A stretch of DNA of 64,000 nt, taken from Kwoniella bestiolae CBS 10118. Its lineage: Eukaryota; Basidiomycota; Tremellomycetes; Tremellales; Cryptococcaceae. Shown here piece after piece: positions 37,094 to 49,589 of the stretch (position 1 is its first letter; the number at the start of each line of letters is the position of its first letter). Under the pieces are notes generated by a model, which was given only the letters and a program-made list of their open reading frames with translations, was not told the DNA's origin and searched no databases. Made by a program: the position numbers and the translations under genes. The stretch lies in NCBI RefSeq assembly GCF_000512585.2, contig NC_089241.1:1736001-1800000 (forward strand). Reading direction: 5' to 3'.

Positions 37094-37406
37094 GATAACA
37101 ACGAGACAACATCTCGAGATGATCTGGAGCGGAGGACCATTGGGAAGGTATTGAGCATGATGAATATGAGAAAGGTTGACAAGGGTGAGAAGAGGAGAAG
37201 AAAGAGGAAAGAGGAGAGAGGACGAGACACCGCTCAGACCACCGTGCCATCGTTCATTCGGTCATGTCACGTGACTTGAACCCAAGAACATGAGAAATCA
37301 AACGCGTCAATGTTCCAAATCCAAGCTCAAGGTTGATTCAACTTCGTCATGTTCAACTTGTTCTTTTCTTCCTCTCACATCTCGTCAGCTTGATCAATCA
37401 TCGATC
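37094..37406. other. Short divergent promoter region, NOX / acidic RG protein
   Basis: About 310 bp shared by two divergent genes. It is purine-rich near 37180-37225 and contains the E-box palindrome at 37267-37274. An in-frame ATG at 37290 could extend the plus-strand gene. Confidence 0.45.
37267..37274. promoter_or_regulatory. TCACGTGA palindrome (E-box) in a divergent promoter
   Basis: A perfect 8-bp palindrome with CACGTG core, 174 bp upstream of the proposed NOX start and 133 bp upstream of the acidic-protein start. The same octamer lies within the 12-bp palindrome at 9179-9190. Binding by a bHLH factor is inferred. Confidence 0.4.
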
Positions 37407-39122
37407 ATGACGAGGAAATTATTCACACCAACGCCAGCATCTGAACCACCCACACCTATATCCCTCTCAACAGCCCATATATACATTACCACCCGCGATC
37501 CCAACAAATCCCCTCCCGTCCGATCATCCCATTTACCCATATCCAGTCAGACTTCCCCCAACGACTCTTCGCCTATCAAGAGACCCACCAGCTCGAATGA
37601 GGTTGAACTCCACTTAAACGGCATGATCACTCATGGAGAGGATGTAGAGGAAGAGGAGGATGAATTCGCGGGGTTGGAGAGTATAGGGTTCAGTCAGTGG
37701 GAGAGGGAGGTACCGCATTTCAAATCTAGGAAGGAAGGTCGATCGTCTTCACAGCCTATCCAAGAAGAGAATGATCAGAGGGATATATCGGAGGAAGAAG
37801 ATGAGATAGACGAGCTTGACGAGAGCGATCATGGGGATATGCCACTTGATCTCATACAAGATGTTGAGGATGAGAAGGAAAACGAGCAGGAAGTAGAAGT
37901 GGCGATTCGTTCTCCGATAGGTGGGTACAGCAGCATCACCGTCACAGCATTGTTAGCACCGTCTCAAGTCTACCCAGCTATGAAATATCCTTTGAGTTGT
38001 TGTGCTGATTGAAGTCCCATCGCAGCCGGCCCATCATCTCCTCCGCTCCGTACCCCAGCCTTCTCCCTCCCCTCCCTCAACTCCGATATCCCCTCTGGTC
38101 CGTACCCCCAAACTCCCCACTCACACTCCAAGCACCCAGAGCCGAACTTCTCTACCTCCTCACCTGTGCACTGGACTCCTTCTCCCCTATCATCAAGAGA
38201 CAAGAAGAGATCGCTTGTAATCCTTTCGGATGATTCCGATCAAGAAGACGATAATCGAAATGATCATACACTCGTCATATCCCAACGAGGTAATACTGGT
38301 TCACCAAGTAAGAAAGGGAAGACTAGGGCGATTCAATCGGATGATGATGAGGAGGAAGAACCTTTGGCGGTACAGAAGAGAATGAGGGACAAGGGAAAGG
38401 GGAGGGAGGTATTGTACTCGAAGGAGGGGTTAGGGCTTGATGAGAGACCGGAAGTAAGCTTGGATGATCTGTTCCGGGATGATGAGGGGGAGCAGGAAGA
38501 ACTTGATCGAGAAGGATACGACGATTATGATCCGACCCTTGATCGAGATGCAGATGGTGACGAGGAAGATTACGAGTTCGATGAGTTTGGTGATTTCCCA
38601 TTCGACCAGATCGACCTAGACTACCCTACCACCACCAGTACCACCAGGAAGAAATCAAAATCAAAATCTAGATCACCCGAAAAGGAAAAGGGGAAACACA
38701 ATTCTTTGGCCACCGACCTATTCCCTCCTGATGAAGAGCACGATGATAAAGAGAACTACGATCGAACGTACAATGGTATAGGATTAGCAGGGGCAGGTAT
38801 ATCAATCTTGGATAGGCTGGAATTAAAGGAGAAGAACGAATGGGATATCCCCCTTGTATCGGACCTCGAACCTAGATGGCAAGAATTCTTCAAAAATCAT
38901 TGGAGACGTGGGGTGGATAAGTTGAAGGCTAAGGAGAAAGCTCGGGAGGATGCGATTGGGGTTATACTTAGTGAGGAGGAGAGTGAGGAGGATGTACCTC
39001 TTAGGCAGAGTAAGACTGCTCCTGTGAAGAGGGCGGGGTGGGGATTTAGGGGGAGGGGACGAGGGAGGGGGAGGGGGGCTTGGAGAGGGAGGGCGGTTAG
39101 AGGGAAGGCGAGGCGGAAGTAG
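37407..39122 (+). CDS. Uncharacterised acidic nuclear-type protein with C-terminal RG-rich tail
   Basis: Two exons (37407-37920, 38026-39122) give 536 residues. The N-terminus is Ser/Pro/Thr-rich. Long acidic tracts follow (DVEEEEDEFAG, ISEEEDEIDELDESD, DDDEEEEP, DGDEEDYEFDEFGDFPFDQ), with basic clusters between them (KKSKSKSRSPEKEKGK). The only folded-looking segment is near the end: GISILDRLELKEKNEWDIP, then PRWQEFFKNHWRRG. It is probably the conserved part. The tail GFRGRGRGRGRGAWRGR is RG/RGG-like, typical of nucleic-acid-binding regions. I do not recognise the family; a chromatin or DNA-repair role is a guess. An in-frame ATG at 37290 would add 39 residues. Confidence 0.75.
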
Positions 39123-39486
39123 GTTATTGGTGGGTTGATTGAATTCATGTAGCAGCTTAGAGTGAAGATAGGTAGATGAGTTGGAGTAGGGAAAGATGGT
39201 GTTGTATACTATATCCGAGTGATGCGTGAGTTATGTGCATGCGATATCATTGAAGAGCTCATGAAGTTAATTTACCATTTGTACTGTATTGTGTGTGAAG
39301 ATGACATTATGCATTATATGAGCTGATAATCATCATGCGTAAACTGATTAACCAAGATATATGTCCATCATACCGTTTCGTACCCTGCTATTCAAGACGA
39401 TAACAAATGATATATTCAACTCCCATTTCCTAAGCCCGAAGTCATTTGTATCAGAAGACAGTACATCCACCCCAGTGCTATGCAAA
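39123..39486. other. Convergent 3' intergenic region
   Basis: About 360 bp between convergent genes, AT-richer than the flanking exons. No gene or structured element is seen. Confidence 0.5.
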
Positions 39487-41504
39487 CTACTTCCTCCCCC
39501 CACCTCTCCTCTTCGCCGCGCTCTTCTCCTCATCTTTCTCCCGCCTATCACCCAGGAACCCTCCTACCTCCAATGCATCCCTCGCAGCCTGATTGATATG
39601 TTTGAACCTATCCGGTCCTAGGTGTATACCGCCAAACCACCTCGTAACCACTATCAGGACATTTTCAAGTTCCAGTATGTCTAGGAGGTGTTTCAATCTT
39701 GATCCAGCGGCTGTTTCGCCGTCGTCGTCGTAGTCTATAAGTATCATTAGCATTTCTCTCTCACTCAAATCGCCTCTCCTTCCTTAGGCCTTAGGTAATA
39801 AAGCAGATCAACATTGAGCGTTGTCATTCTCTTCCTATCCAGATCCATGTACGGAAGAGAGAGGGAGAGTACATCTCTTCCGCTCAAGGGAAGATAGATG
39901 TTCGGGACGAAATCCACTCACCCCCCTCATATACCTTGCCCGCCGCCCCTCCAACCTCCCTAACCAACCTATAAGCAAATATAGCCGGATGCGCCGCCTT
40001 GGCAATCTTCTTATCACCCAACAACTCATGAATGATCAACGGTATCTCCCTTTCGTTGGTGACTCGCACAGCATGCCCCACAAACGTAGATTTACGATCT
40101 ACGATAGGTTCTGACGAGTGGATCTTCAACTGACTTATGTCTATTATATCCTGCTGCAAATCGTTCGGTGAAGAGGAGTATGAGAATGTCGATCGGAGGG
40201 TACTGGGCCTAGACATGGATGATGATCCAGGTAGATCTCCTCCATCTATCCCTGGAAAGTCATGTTGCCCTTCCTGAGGGTAGATATCTAATGTTGACAT
40301 TCCTCTTATCAGGTGATGTTCTTCTGCTGCCTGACGCTGGTTCTGCTTTCGCTCGGATTCTCTGGCTGACTCGCCCTGCTGTAAGGACGATAGGTGCGAG
40401 ATGTACCATTCTCGCACTACGGATTGGACGTGGGTGAGACCGTCGAATACGCATACGTCGCCTGGGACGAAGGGGACGCCGGTCGAGGAGATGTAGGTGC
40501 GTGTGATGTCGCCGACTGGGAAAGGGAATAAGATATCAGCAAATAGTCAGACAATATTGTACATCTCGGATAGGGAGATTGGTCATAGTGAAGGAAAGGG
40601 TGGAATTTGATGCTCGGTTATTATCGTAGATCTCCCCAATCGATCTTGAAGACGGCTATTTTGTATTTATAAAGAACGATTGAGACAACTCACATAGACC
40701 GCTATCAATCCCAAAACTACCCAGATACCTCCCCAGCAACTGTAATTGCGGCGGACTCGAATTCGGGTACGTAGGCGGTAAACTGACCAGTATCCTCATA
40801 CTTGGTGGATGTTCAGGTAAATTTGACGAATCGATACCATCCAATTCCTCACCTTCTTCATATATCGGTAATGTAATCTCATACCGTATTCTCTCGCCAG
40901 GTGTGAACCCAATCTCGTGATCCCATAGTGCGTCGGTATATTGCTGACTATCTCTTTTCCTTTCCATCGAGCTCGAGCTTAGTCCTGCCGAGAGCGAAGA
41001 GGACGGTAGATCCGTGGGGATGGACGAAGAGGAGATGATGGACGATGGACGAGATGCGAATGAGAGTTTTAACGCGGAGCCCCCGTATATTGAGAGGAGA
41101 GCTTCGAGCTCATATCCTATGGCTGTGAGATGTGGTTCAGAGTCTTGATGGGAGGGGGATGTAAGATGTTCGATGAACTTTTCGATCGATAGTATAGATG
41201 GAGGTATTAGCTTGATACCATGTTAGATACAAATCCATGCATAACCGTTAGTTCACCCTGCACCTCGACGCCTAGATGAGAAGGAACGTACTTTTAGCAA
41301 GACACCCTCGGGATCTCTGACCTGCTCAGGTGGACTACGCCTCTGATCCTCTAGCTCTTTGATCATACCTGCTTCCACTCCTAGACCTTCTAATGCTGAT
41401 AGAGCCGTGTTCCTGGCTTCTGATTTGGAGGAGAGATGGGTTGCAGAGATATCATTGGGTCTGAGAGGGGATGCTGAGCGAGGTATGGAGGTTGAGGATA
41501 TCAT
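39487..41504 (-). CDS. YIH1: Yih1/IMPACT-type regulator of Gcn2 (RWD plus IMPACT domain)
   Basis: Start ATG is at 41504 (upstream in-frame starts are non-ATG); the stop is at 39487-39489. After a 75-residue leader, the RWD domain runs from LTAIGYELEALLSIYG through RILVSLPPTYPNSSPPQLQLLG. A linker with QNQRQAAEEHH and Ser-rich sequence leads to the IMPACT (UPF0029) domain: DRKSTFVGHAVRV, KKIAKAAHPAIFAYRL, DDDGETAAGSRLKHLLDIL and VVTRWFGGIHLGPDRFKHI. The protein ends KRRGGGRK. Yih1 competes with Gcn2 for Gcn1 and damps general amino-acid control (family knowledge). By eye it is roughly 500 residues, well above yeast Yih1 (258) or human IMPACT (320), because of the leader and linker. It has four exons or so. 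Confidence 0.9.
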
Positions 41505-42290
41505 ATTGGTATTGAGGCTTTTAGCTGAGCTTGGCTTTGATGCTGGTTGAGAAAAGGAATGGACGATACAGAACGGTATAAGTTCGATGAGATGCGATTG
41601 ATTGATTCGATTGGAATGAAAGGAGGCGGATGGATTGAGTGATATAGACAATTCTAATCACATGTATGATATAGACAGATGATGGTGTTGTCGAATCCAA
41701 GCGATGAGATAATATCCCTTTACTTGTCTGGCTGTTGTCCGACTGAGACCAATCTAACTTTTCCGAAATCTGAATTCTCAATCACCTGGGTCGATATTAC
41801 GAGAGAAAGGGTCTGTGATGACGATCGGATGGTGATGATGAATCGCGGATGATATGAGTGCTTTGTCTCGGGAATGCCCTATCGCCGCCCAGGTGATACT
41901 GAGTGTCTGATCATTGAATTATGGTGTGGGCTGCTGAAGATCTGATGTGCCTGTAAAGATTGAAAGATATCTCATGATGGTTCAGTCATATCATGAACAG
42001 TGAAACCCCACTCTTTGATGGGTGACTCCTCATTTAGCATGGGCTAGCTATTCAGGAACAGATTAGCTTATATCGCGCGTGGTCTTGTCACTCACCGTGG
42101 GAGAGTTGATGATGTATTTGTGTATAATGGTTGGTACCTTTCACCTCCGGTTCAAAGATAAAAGTGAGTGCGAGTGGTTGCAACAATAAGATAACGTTGT
42201 TTCAAAGTCGCAAGTGTAGTTTACATCTTCATCTTCATCTTCATCTTCATCTTCTCTTTTTCTCCTCTCCCCACCATCCTCCTCGGTACA
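41505..42290. other. Divergent intergenic region YIH1 / SHPRH-like
   Basis: About 790 bp with both promoters. It contains the CATCTT hexamer array just before the SHPRH-like start. No other gene is seen. Confidence 0.5.
42224..42253 (+). repeat. CATCTT hexamer microsatellite, 5 units
   Basis: Five perfect units, ending 37 bp upstream of the proposed ATG at 42291, so probably in the 5' leader. In the reading frame of the gene it would encode His-Leu repeats if a non-ATG upstream start were used. Confidence 0.85.
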
Positions 42291-45200
42291 TGTCCATCCC
42301 AAGAGAGAGGGCAAGTGCATCCGACATCATGTCAGGTACCACTTTCCCCTCTACCAGCTCATACACCTTTGATCTGCCCGAACATCGATATGATGTCGAT
42401 CAGCTGGTCAAGGGTGTAGATGCTGCAATGGCAAGCAAGGGCAAGGGCAAGGATAATGCCGGTAAGCCTATCATCTCTGACCCTGCTGACGACAGCGAAG
42501 CTGACGAAGCTGACAAATCCAATACTAGCCACACCATCTTCAGCAACTCTCTTCCACCTCCACACATGCACAATAGAGTCTTCGCTCCAAGTCCCCAGCG
42601 CCGAGGTGTACTACTGGGGCAGAGGAGCTCAACCCAATCCAGCATTCCAATTATATACCTCCCTCCGATCCAAACTCACCGAGAATCTAGACCAACTCAG
42701 TACACTAGACATAGCCTCAGCAAATGACATTGTTCGACCAAACTACACACCACCAGCTCACATGGCTCAATCCGGACCGTACTCGCAAGGTATCAAGGTT
42801 CATTTACCCGGAACGCACAAGAAGAAACAATTAGCAGTGTTAGAGAGTCTTCCTAGATCAGTGAATAAGGAATGGATCCCTTCATCCACAGCATGGGATA
42901 TGCAGAACTGGCTACATGCTCTACTCTCCTTAGATCCAAAGTGGGAACCGATGAGAAAAGGGGGTTATAGAGACGATAAGCGACGTTTCGACTTACAATC
43001 TAACCTCAAAATATGTTGGGTTCCTGATGATTCGGATGATGGGTTGGATATCAAGCTTCTCCTCACAATCAACGTGATGATGGATCTGAACACTATTTTC
43101 GACCCTTTACCAGAGATAGGTCATGATATGCTTGGTCTGATCCTCCACTCCCTTATACCATCCTCGACAGCCAGAACGTTCCGAAGAGAATTAGAAGCTC
43201 GTGCTGCCGCCTTGAACAGCTTCTACACATGTCTTCGACCTGCTCCGGACCTCCCATTCAATTTCTCGGCTAATCAACTTCAACCGAAGGAGATGGTATC
43301 GAAATTGTTACCGTTCCAAACTAGAACTGTCAGATTACTCTTACAGAGGGAACAGGGTACTTTTCAAAGAGGAGGACATGATCCAGAGGGGTTCTGGAAA
43401 GCTTATGATATCGGTCAGAAAGATGGTAGAGTCGCGTATAGGAGGTTGACTGGTGATTTGAAGCTTGTTGGTGGATCTCGTCAAGCTGTCAAGGTAGATA
43501 GGAAAGGAAAGGGAAGAGCTATCGACGCGTCACCGGAAAGAGCTATTGATGAGCTCACACATGCAGAGGAAGGGGGTGTCCCTAATTTGTTGGATTTATC
43601 GGGAGTTAGAGGGACAATGCTTTGCGAGGAAATGGGTGAGCCGACACCAATATGAAGACAGTCGGATTGAGCTAATTCAGTGCTTCAGGTCTCGGAAAGA
43701 CCGTCGAAGCAATCGCTCTCGTGCTCCTCCATAGACATCCTCTTTCGAAACCTCGTGTCATCTCCCTTCCTCGCGATTCTAATGTTGCTTCCTCCATTGA
43801 CACCGACCCGAAGGCGTCCGGATCTAAATCGACCAAAAGCAAAACGGCCAATAATAAGCGAGCAACCAAAGGCAAAGACGGGGAAGGTGACTCTGTACCT
43901 ATCATTGATCTTTTGAATGGCACCCCCGGTATGGACATTGCAGAAGTGAAGAAGTGGGTTGAAGATGAACAAGCTGCTTTTGCAGGTAGAAAGGCGTGGG
44001 ACGAGCAGGCTCAGTTAAATGTCACGGAGGTAGCTGTGAGTTTGATGTACCCCGTTCCCCATTATCCAGAAAATCACTGATGCAAAATATGATATAGACC
44101 ACGCTCATTGTCACTCCACCATCACTGCTCAAACAATGGGTATCGGAGATGCAAAGACATGCACCAACTTTACGAGTATGCGTGTACGAAGGATGGAAAT
44201 CACTGCAGAAAGGGGTAGAGAAACAGAGAGCGGCAAGGATGAAAGTTGTTGAAGTTGAGAAGAAGAGGAAAGCTGTCGCATTTAGAGATCAGACCAGAAG
44301 CAAGTATGCCAAGAGTAATGCTAGTAGGAGAGTGAAGGTGGAGAACGATCGTGATCCGATTGAGATTGATGATGACGATGAGGTCAAGCCTGAACTTCAA
44401 GAGGAAGAGGAAGGAACACTTCAGGTGACCCAGAGACAGTTTGTGGAGTATGTTAGGGCACATGATGTCGTTGTTACTACTTATCAGTGAGTTGAACATG
44501 ATTCATGGTATGAAATTCACGGAGTTTGCTGACGTCGCATTGTTAGGGATTGTAAGTATAACCTCAAAATCCAAATGCTTGTTATCTAACGCATCATATA
44601 TCTGCAGTGCAACAGGATCTCAAGGTCGCTTTACCTGCACCACCGAGAAGTCGACGATCGACTGCTAACTACAGACCAAACGAACGACCCCGAAGTCCAC
44701 TGGTAATGGTCGAGTGAGTACCGTCAGTGGTCGATATGGACATCCAGCTGACAAAGATGGCAGATGGTGGCGAGTCATCATGGACGAAGTACAACTTGCA
44801 GGTGATCAATCGGATGCGGCGTGAGTTCAGTTAGAACGTCCAGAAAGGAGTGTAGCTGATAACGGTATCATAGCAATATGGTATCTTTAATCCCACGTAA
44901 AAATTCGCTGGCTGTGTCAGGTACTCCCGCAAGAGCAGATATCAAGGATCTCATGGGCTCTCTCAAATTCTTGCGAGTACCTCTTGTTCCTTACGATCAT
45001 CGAATATGGCATCGACTCCAGCAGCCTTCTATGCGATCTGCCTTCGAGGGTCTATTCCGATCAATCGCGGTCCGTACTACTAAGAAGGAGGTGGGTGATA
45101 GCTTATAAACCGTTTATGAGTGCTGCATTGACTAAGCTGTCGTATCGTAGGTATCTGGCGAATTCAACCTTCCCCATCAAACTCGATTTGTCGTTCCCAT

Positions 45201-48200
45201 CGAATTATCCGAAATCGAACTGCACTATTACAACGATACCCTCGAACGATTCAGAGAGAGACTTCGTTTGCCGTTGTATCCGGGAGAACCAAGACCTGAT
45301 GATTGGGTACTGGACCGTCATCTATTCATCGTCTGCTTAAGGAATCTCAGGCAAATCTGTACTCATATCCAAGTGGGGCAGATGGGGGAGAATGTAGCTC
45401 CGAGGGGAGAGAGGAGATTACACCTCGGTAGAGCGCTGATGACCATGACTGAAGCTTTGGATAAGATGAGGAATGATCATACGCAGGAATTCCTACTTGA
45501 TACTCGAGAGCAAGTAAGTGACAAGGGTCATAGACGCGCGTTTGCTGACATGGGTTTTACCGCAGATGCGAAAGATGATCAAGAAAGCCCAGCTGGTGAT
45601 TCTCAACGAAAATGACGATGTACGATATCTTACTGCGCTGAATGTAAGTATACAGTCATATCGTGTATAAGACCGGGCTATGCTGATGAAAGTAAAACAG
45701 ATGTATGAGAAAGTACGAACGACGTTGAACAAGCACATAACACCTGTTCGAGAACATCTGAAAGGCCTTTTAGATGGCAGAGAGGATAGTGCCGAGCTGG
45801 ACAGAGGCGATACGCCGGAACGACACCAGAGTCAACAGGAGAGAGAAAAGGCTCAAGCCATCATGACGGCGAAACAAACGTGAGTTGGACCTTTTGATGC
45901 GTCTCGCTAGGCTGACGAATGACGCTATAGGATCCGAGAAATCCTCATTGTCTTACATCAGGCATGGTTCTTTGAAGGAGACGTCCGACATATGCTCAAG
46001 CAGCAGGATGAAGAGAGTGAGCTACACCTGTTAAGCTATATCGTATATTAGCTGATCATACATTGGAACCTGTACTTCAGTCAATTGTTACGCTCAAGCT
46101 GATCTCATCCGAAAAGAGATCCTTAAACAACCTCTGAAAGGCGCTAATTTATCTGTGGAATATCTTCAACGTCAACTCGGCCACACTGCAGCTGTACATG
46201 ATGTGAATGAACTCAAGACTGGTGCGACCAATAATCGGGGAGGTATATTGTCTAATGACATTATCAACCAGTTGAATGATCTGCTCGAGATTATGAATGA
46301 TAAGTGAGCTAATTCATTTCTTTGAAGGACGATCAAGCTGACGATATGCTGTAGTGCATACCTCATCTTCGATTGGAGAGCTAAGATCATCGCGCTTCTC
46401 TCGTCTCCTATTGAAGGGGAAAATGTTGAAAATGCAGAAGCTGGACAAAATACGGAGGTGGAAGACCCCGAACAGGAGTTTTACGCTGAAGCGTTGAAAG
46501 CTCAAGGAGAGGGTGAGCGAATATTTAGAATCAACTGCTTGTTGATGCGATATGGACTGACAATGTCATGTAGTGGAAGCGTACTTGATGGCTTTCGCAG
46601 CTGCCATTGCGGATCGTAAAGGTGAATTTCACTCTCACAGGTCCAATTGTTGGATCATGCTGATGTGTATGACCCATAGAATTCCTGCTGGAGAATCGAA
46701 GTACTTTGGCTGAGCTCGATGCGAGACAAAAGAAACAGGTGAGCTGTCGGGAACGTAATGAGTTTCGCTCAGCTGACTTGTTATACCTGATTCAGCGAAA
46801 CACCAAAGCAGCTATGAATGCTCTAGCGGATAGCGAGCTGAAAGACGTTCCTGATGAGGTTCATGAACAGGCTGCGTTGCTTATGCGAGAGAGACAGGTG
46901 AGTTGCTGTCGACAAAGACCCGCCTCCACCATTTTTCTGATTTTATAACTTGTGTTAGGCATTCCGAGATGCCCGAGTGGAGAAAGGGTGTGAAAGACCA
47001 CTGAAAGGGTTACTCATCGATCTTCATGGTGAGTGACGGTCAAGTGTAAGCAATAGCAGATGATGGCTGATGATCTGGTTGATCAGGCGTCGCTCATGGA
47101 CCTAATCGACATGAGGAGGTACTCATTGCTCAAAGAATGGGATCGATGCTGAAGGGATATATACAGAAGCAGAGTGAGACATACGATCATAGTCTACGAT
47201 GTGGTGCTGATTTTAGGTGTTGTAGCTGAATACGTCGAGAAGCTTAACAAGGAACTCGATCTGTTCCAAGCTACTTTCAACAGACGTGTCAAGTATTTCG
47301 CGGCTTTACAGGAGATATCAGATTCGGTATGTCACTTTCCTTGGATCGAGTAGCACGAGCTGACAGGTAACGGGCATGATCGGTGATATAGGTCACTGCA
47401 CCCGAATACAAAGATCTCACCAGAGAGATAGATGCATATACACGAGAGATAGACGAGCTAGAAGTCAAATTAGCAAGGATGGTTGTGAAAGGTCGATATC
47501 TTCAATACCTGGGTAACAAGGAAAGGGATCACGAAGATATAAGGGAAGATTGTATTATCTGTTTTGGGAGTAGTGATGATACGCAAGCTGTTTTATTGGA
47601 GTGTGGGCATTATTTCTGTTCGGTGAGTTCGATCTCACCTCTCTCTGATCTACCTTACATTCATGTGCCTGTCCTTTACAAGTATTTGATCGTCCGAGGG
47701 GTACAAGCTGATAGGACTTTTGTGGTCTCAGTCCTGTTATAAGGAGTATAGGAAGTCGCCAATGGGGAGGAAATGTCCTTCTTGCAGGATGGACAGTGAG
47801 TGTACCCTTCTTCAGTCCTTACGAGCTGTAGGGGAGAATCGTCAGGAGTGAGCTGATTATGTGCGTATAGTTGACGGTAAGGATGTCACTCGAATCAAGT
47901 TGAACTCCCACAAACCTGCAATTACCACTTCCACATCCAATGTCGATGAGGGGATGAAAGTGGAGGAAGGAGAAGGAGAAGTAGGAGCAAGCGTGCAGGT
48001 GCCTGAACCTCAAGATCTCACCGACGAGCGGATTGAGGAAATTGAAAGAGAGAGAAGAGCAGCGGATCTGAGGAGGTTGAAGATGATGGATATGGGTAAG
48101 ATGAGGGAGGTGATGGGGATGGATATGCTCGGTGAATATGGGTCTAAGGTGGGTTTGCTTCGTCATTCTGTCTATCCCGGGAGACGCATTTGAGAGGTTG

Positions 48201-49204
48201 AGAGGTAGGGAAATGCTGATTGGTGATGACATAGATCAACTTCTTGATTAAACACTTGTTATATTTCAAATCTCGAGAACCTGATGGTGAGCTGTAGCAT
48301 CTACATGGATAAAGGTCCCTCAGCTAACCTGAACGTAATCCTAGCTCGTCATGTGATCTTCTCAAATTGGTCAGATAGTTTGAACAGTCAGTTACACACT
48401 CTCCCCTTTCAATTTCCAAGTGGGTTTGACTGACGGCTTTCCTCGAAATAACAGTCGTCATGCAAGCTCTTCGAGCAAACGATATCAAGTTTACCTCGTT
48501 CGACGAAGGTAAGAAGAGGAAGGATGTGGTGGACAAGTTTGTAAAGGATCAGAGTATAAAGGTGTTTTTGCTTCACGCTGAGAAGGAGAGGTGGGTGTTT
48601 CGAATACTTCACATGTGCAGGTGCTTCAGAGGCATGTCCAAGTATCCAAGCTGACTCTAGTTTTTGTCATGTAGTTCCGGTTTGACCCTCACCAGTTGCC
48701 GAGTGGTCCATTTGCTTGAACCTGTCTTAAGACATAGTTTCGAACTGCAAGGTGAGTCTCTTGGATCTGAAAAGCCTCACCCTGAAAGTGAGGGCGGCAA
48801 GCTGACTTATTTTGCTGAATACAGCAATTGGACGAGTCGATCGGTGAGTCACCTTCTTCTCCCGCGACGACTGGACTTGTGAGCTGATGTATATTGTCAT
48901 CTGCCAGGTTGGGCCAAGACAAAGAAACTTCGGTGTACTGGTAAGCTCCTCTATCTCACACCTTGATCCTTATTCTTGATCGACCTCAGAAGCTTATGTT
49001 ATGCTATGTAGCTATGCGACCCTCGAGACCGTCGAATCTCGAATCCTGTCTCAGGGGGTCAGGAACGGTACCTCCATTTACCTCGATGAAGCCAATGGGG
49101 ATGAACATGTGGCTGATATGCCGAACGTTGCTTCGGCTGCTAGTAAGGGCGGGGATGTGGCGGGGGATGGGAATGAGGAGGATTTATTGGGGTTGATCAT
49201 GTGA
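42291..49204 (+). CDS. SNF2-family ATPase with inserted RING finger, SHPRH/Irc20 type
   Basis: A very intron-rich 7-kb gene. ATG 42291 (or 42330 in frame) is followed by an N-terminal exon ending at 42461 and joined to 42577. The SNF2 core starts with CEEMGLGKTVEAIALVLLH (Walker A, across the intron near 43640-43687). It continues with TTLIVTPPSLLKQW, VVVTTYQ, the Walker B variant MDEVQLAG and LAVSGTPARADIKDL. A long insertion follows. The RING is complete C3HC4: CIIC (about 47553), CGHYFC, SSCYKEY and KCPSCRM, joined correctly across its intron. The second helicase lobe has VIFSNWSDSL, ESSGLTLTSCRVVHLLEP and AIGRVDRLGQDKETSVYCY. RING between the lobes defines SHPRH (human) and Irc20 (yeast), E3 ubiquitin ligases linked to PCNA ubiquitylation and recombination control. 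The stop is at 49202-49204. Confidence 0.9.
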
Positions 49205-49589
49205 TTGTGATGGATGTTGATGGTGGGGTTTGGTGGAGTGACGGTCAGGGGATGATTGATAAGTAAGGCAAGGATTGATGGCGATCGAGGAGGGGTTTGT
49301 TAGTATGGCTGTATATTCATGTTGTTCTCACGGTGTTGGTTGTATATACTTGTATCGATAGATCTGTCTGACGTTTATGAATCTCATGTCATGTCCGAGC
49401 TGCTCGAGGAAGGTGTTACCAATTGAGTGCTCAGGTCATATCAAGTGTCCACAGGATCAAGCGAACATCAACCCAGTATCGCTGTAGACAGCAACCTGCA
49501 TTGCACAGGATGTATTCCAGATGACTTAGTGTACATGTATTACCCAATGCATAATGCGAAATCTATAACACCTCCGTTCACCTAACCGC
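49205..49589. other. Convergent 3' intergenic region
   Basis: About 385 bp between convergent SHPRH-like and HIS1 genes. No distinct element is seen. Confidence 0.5.
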
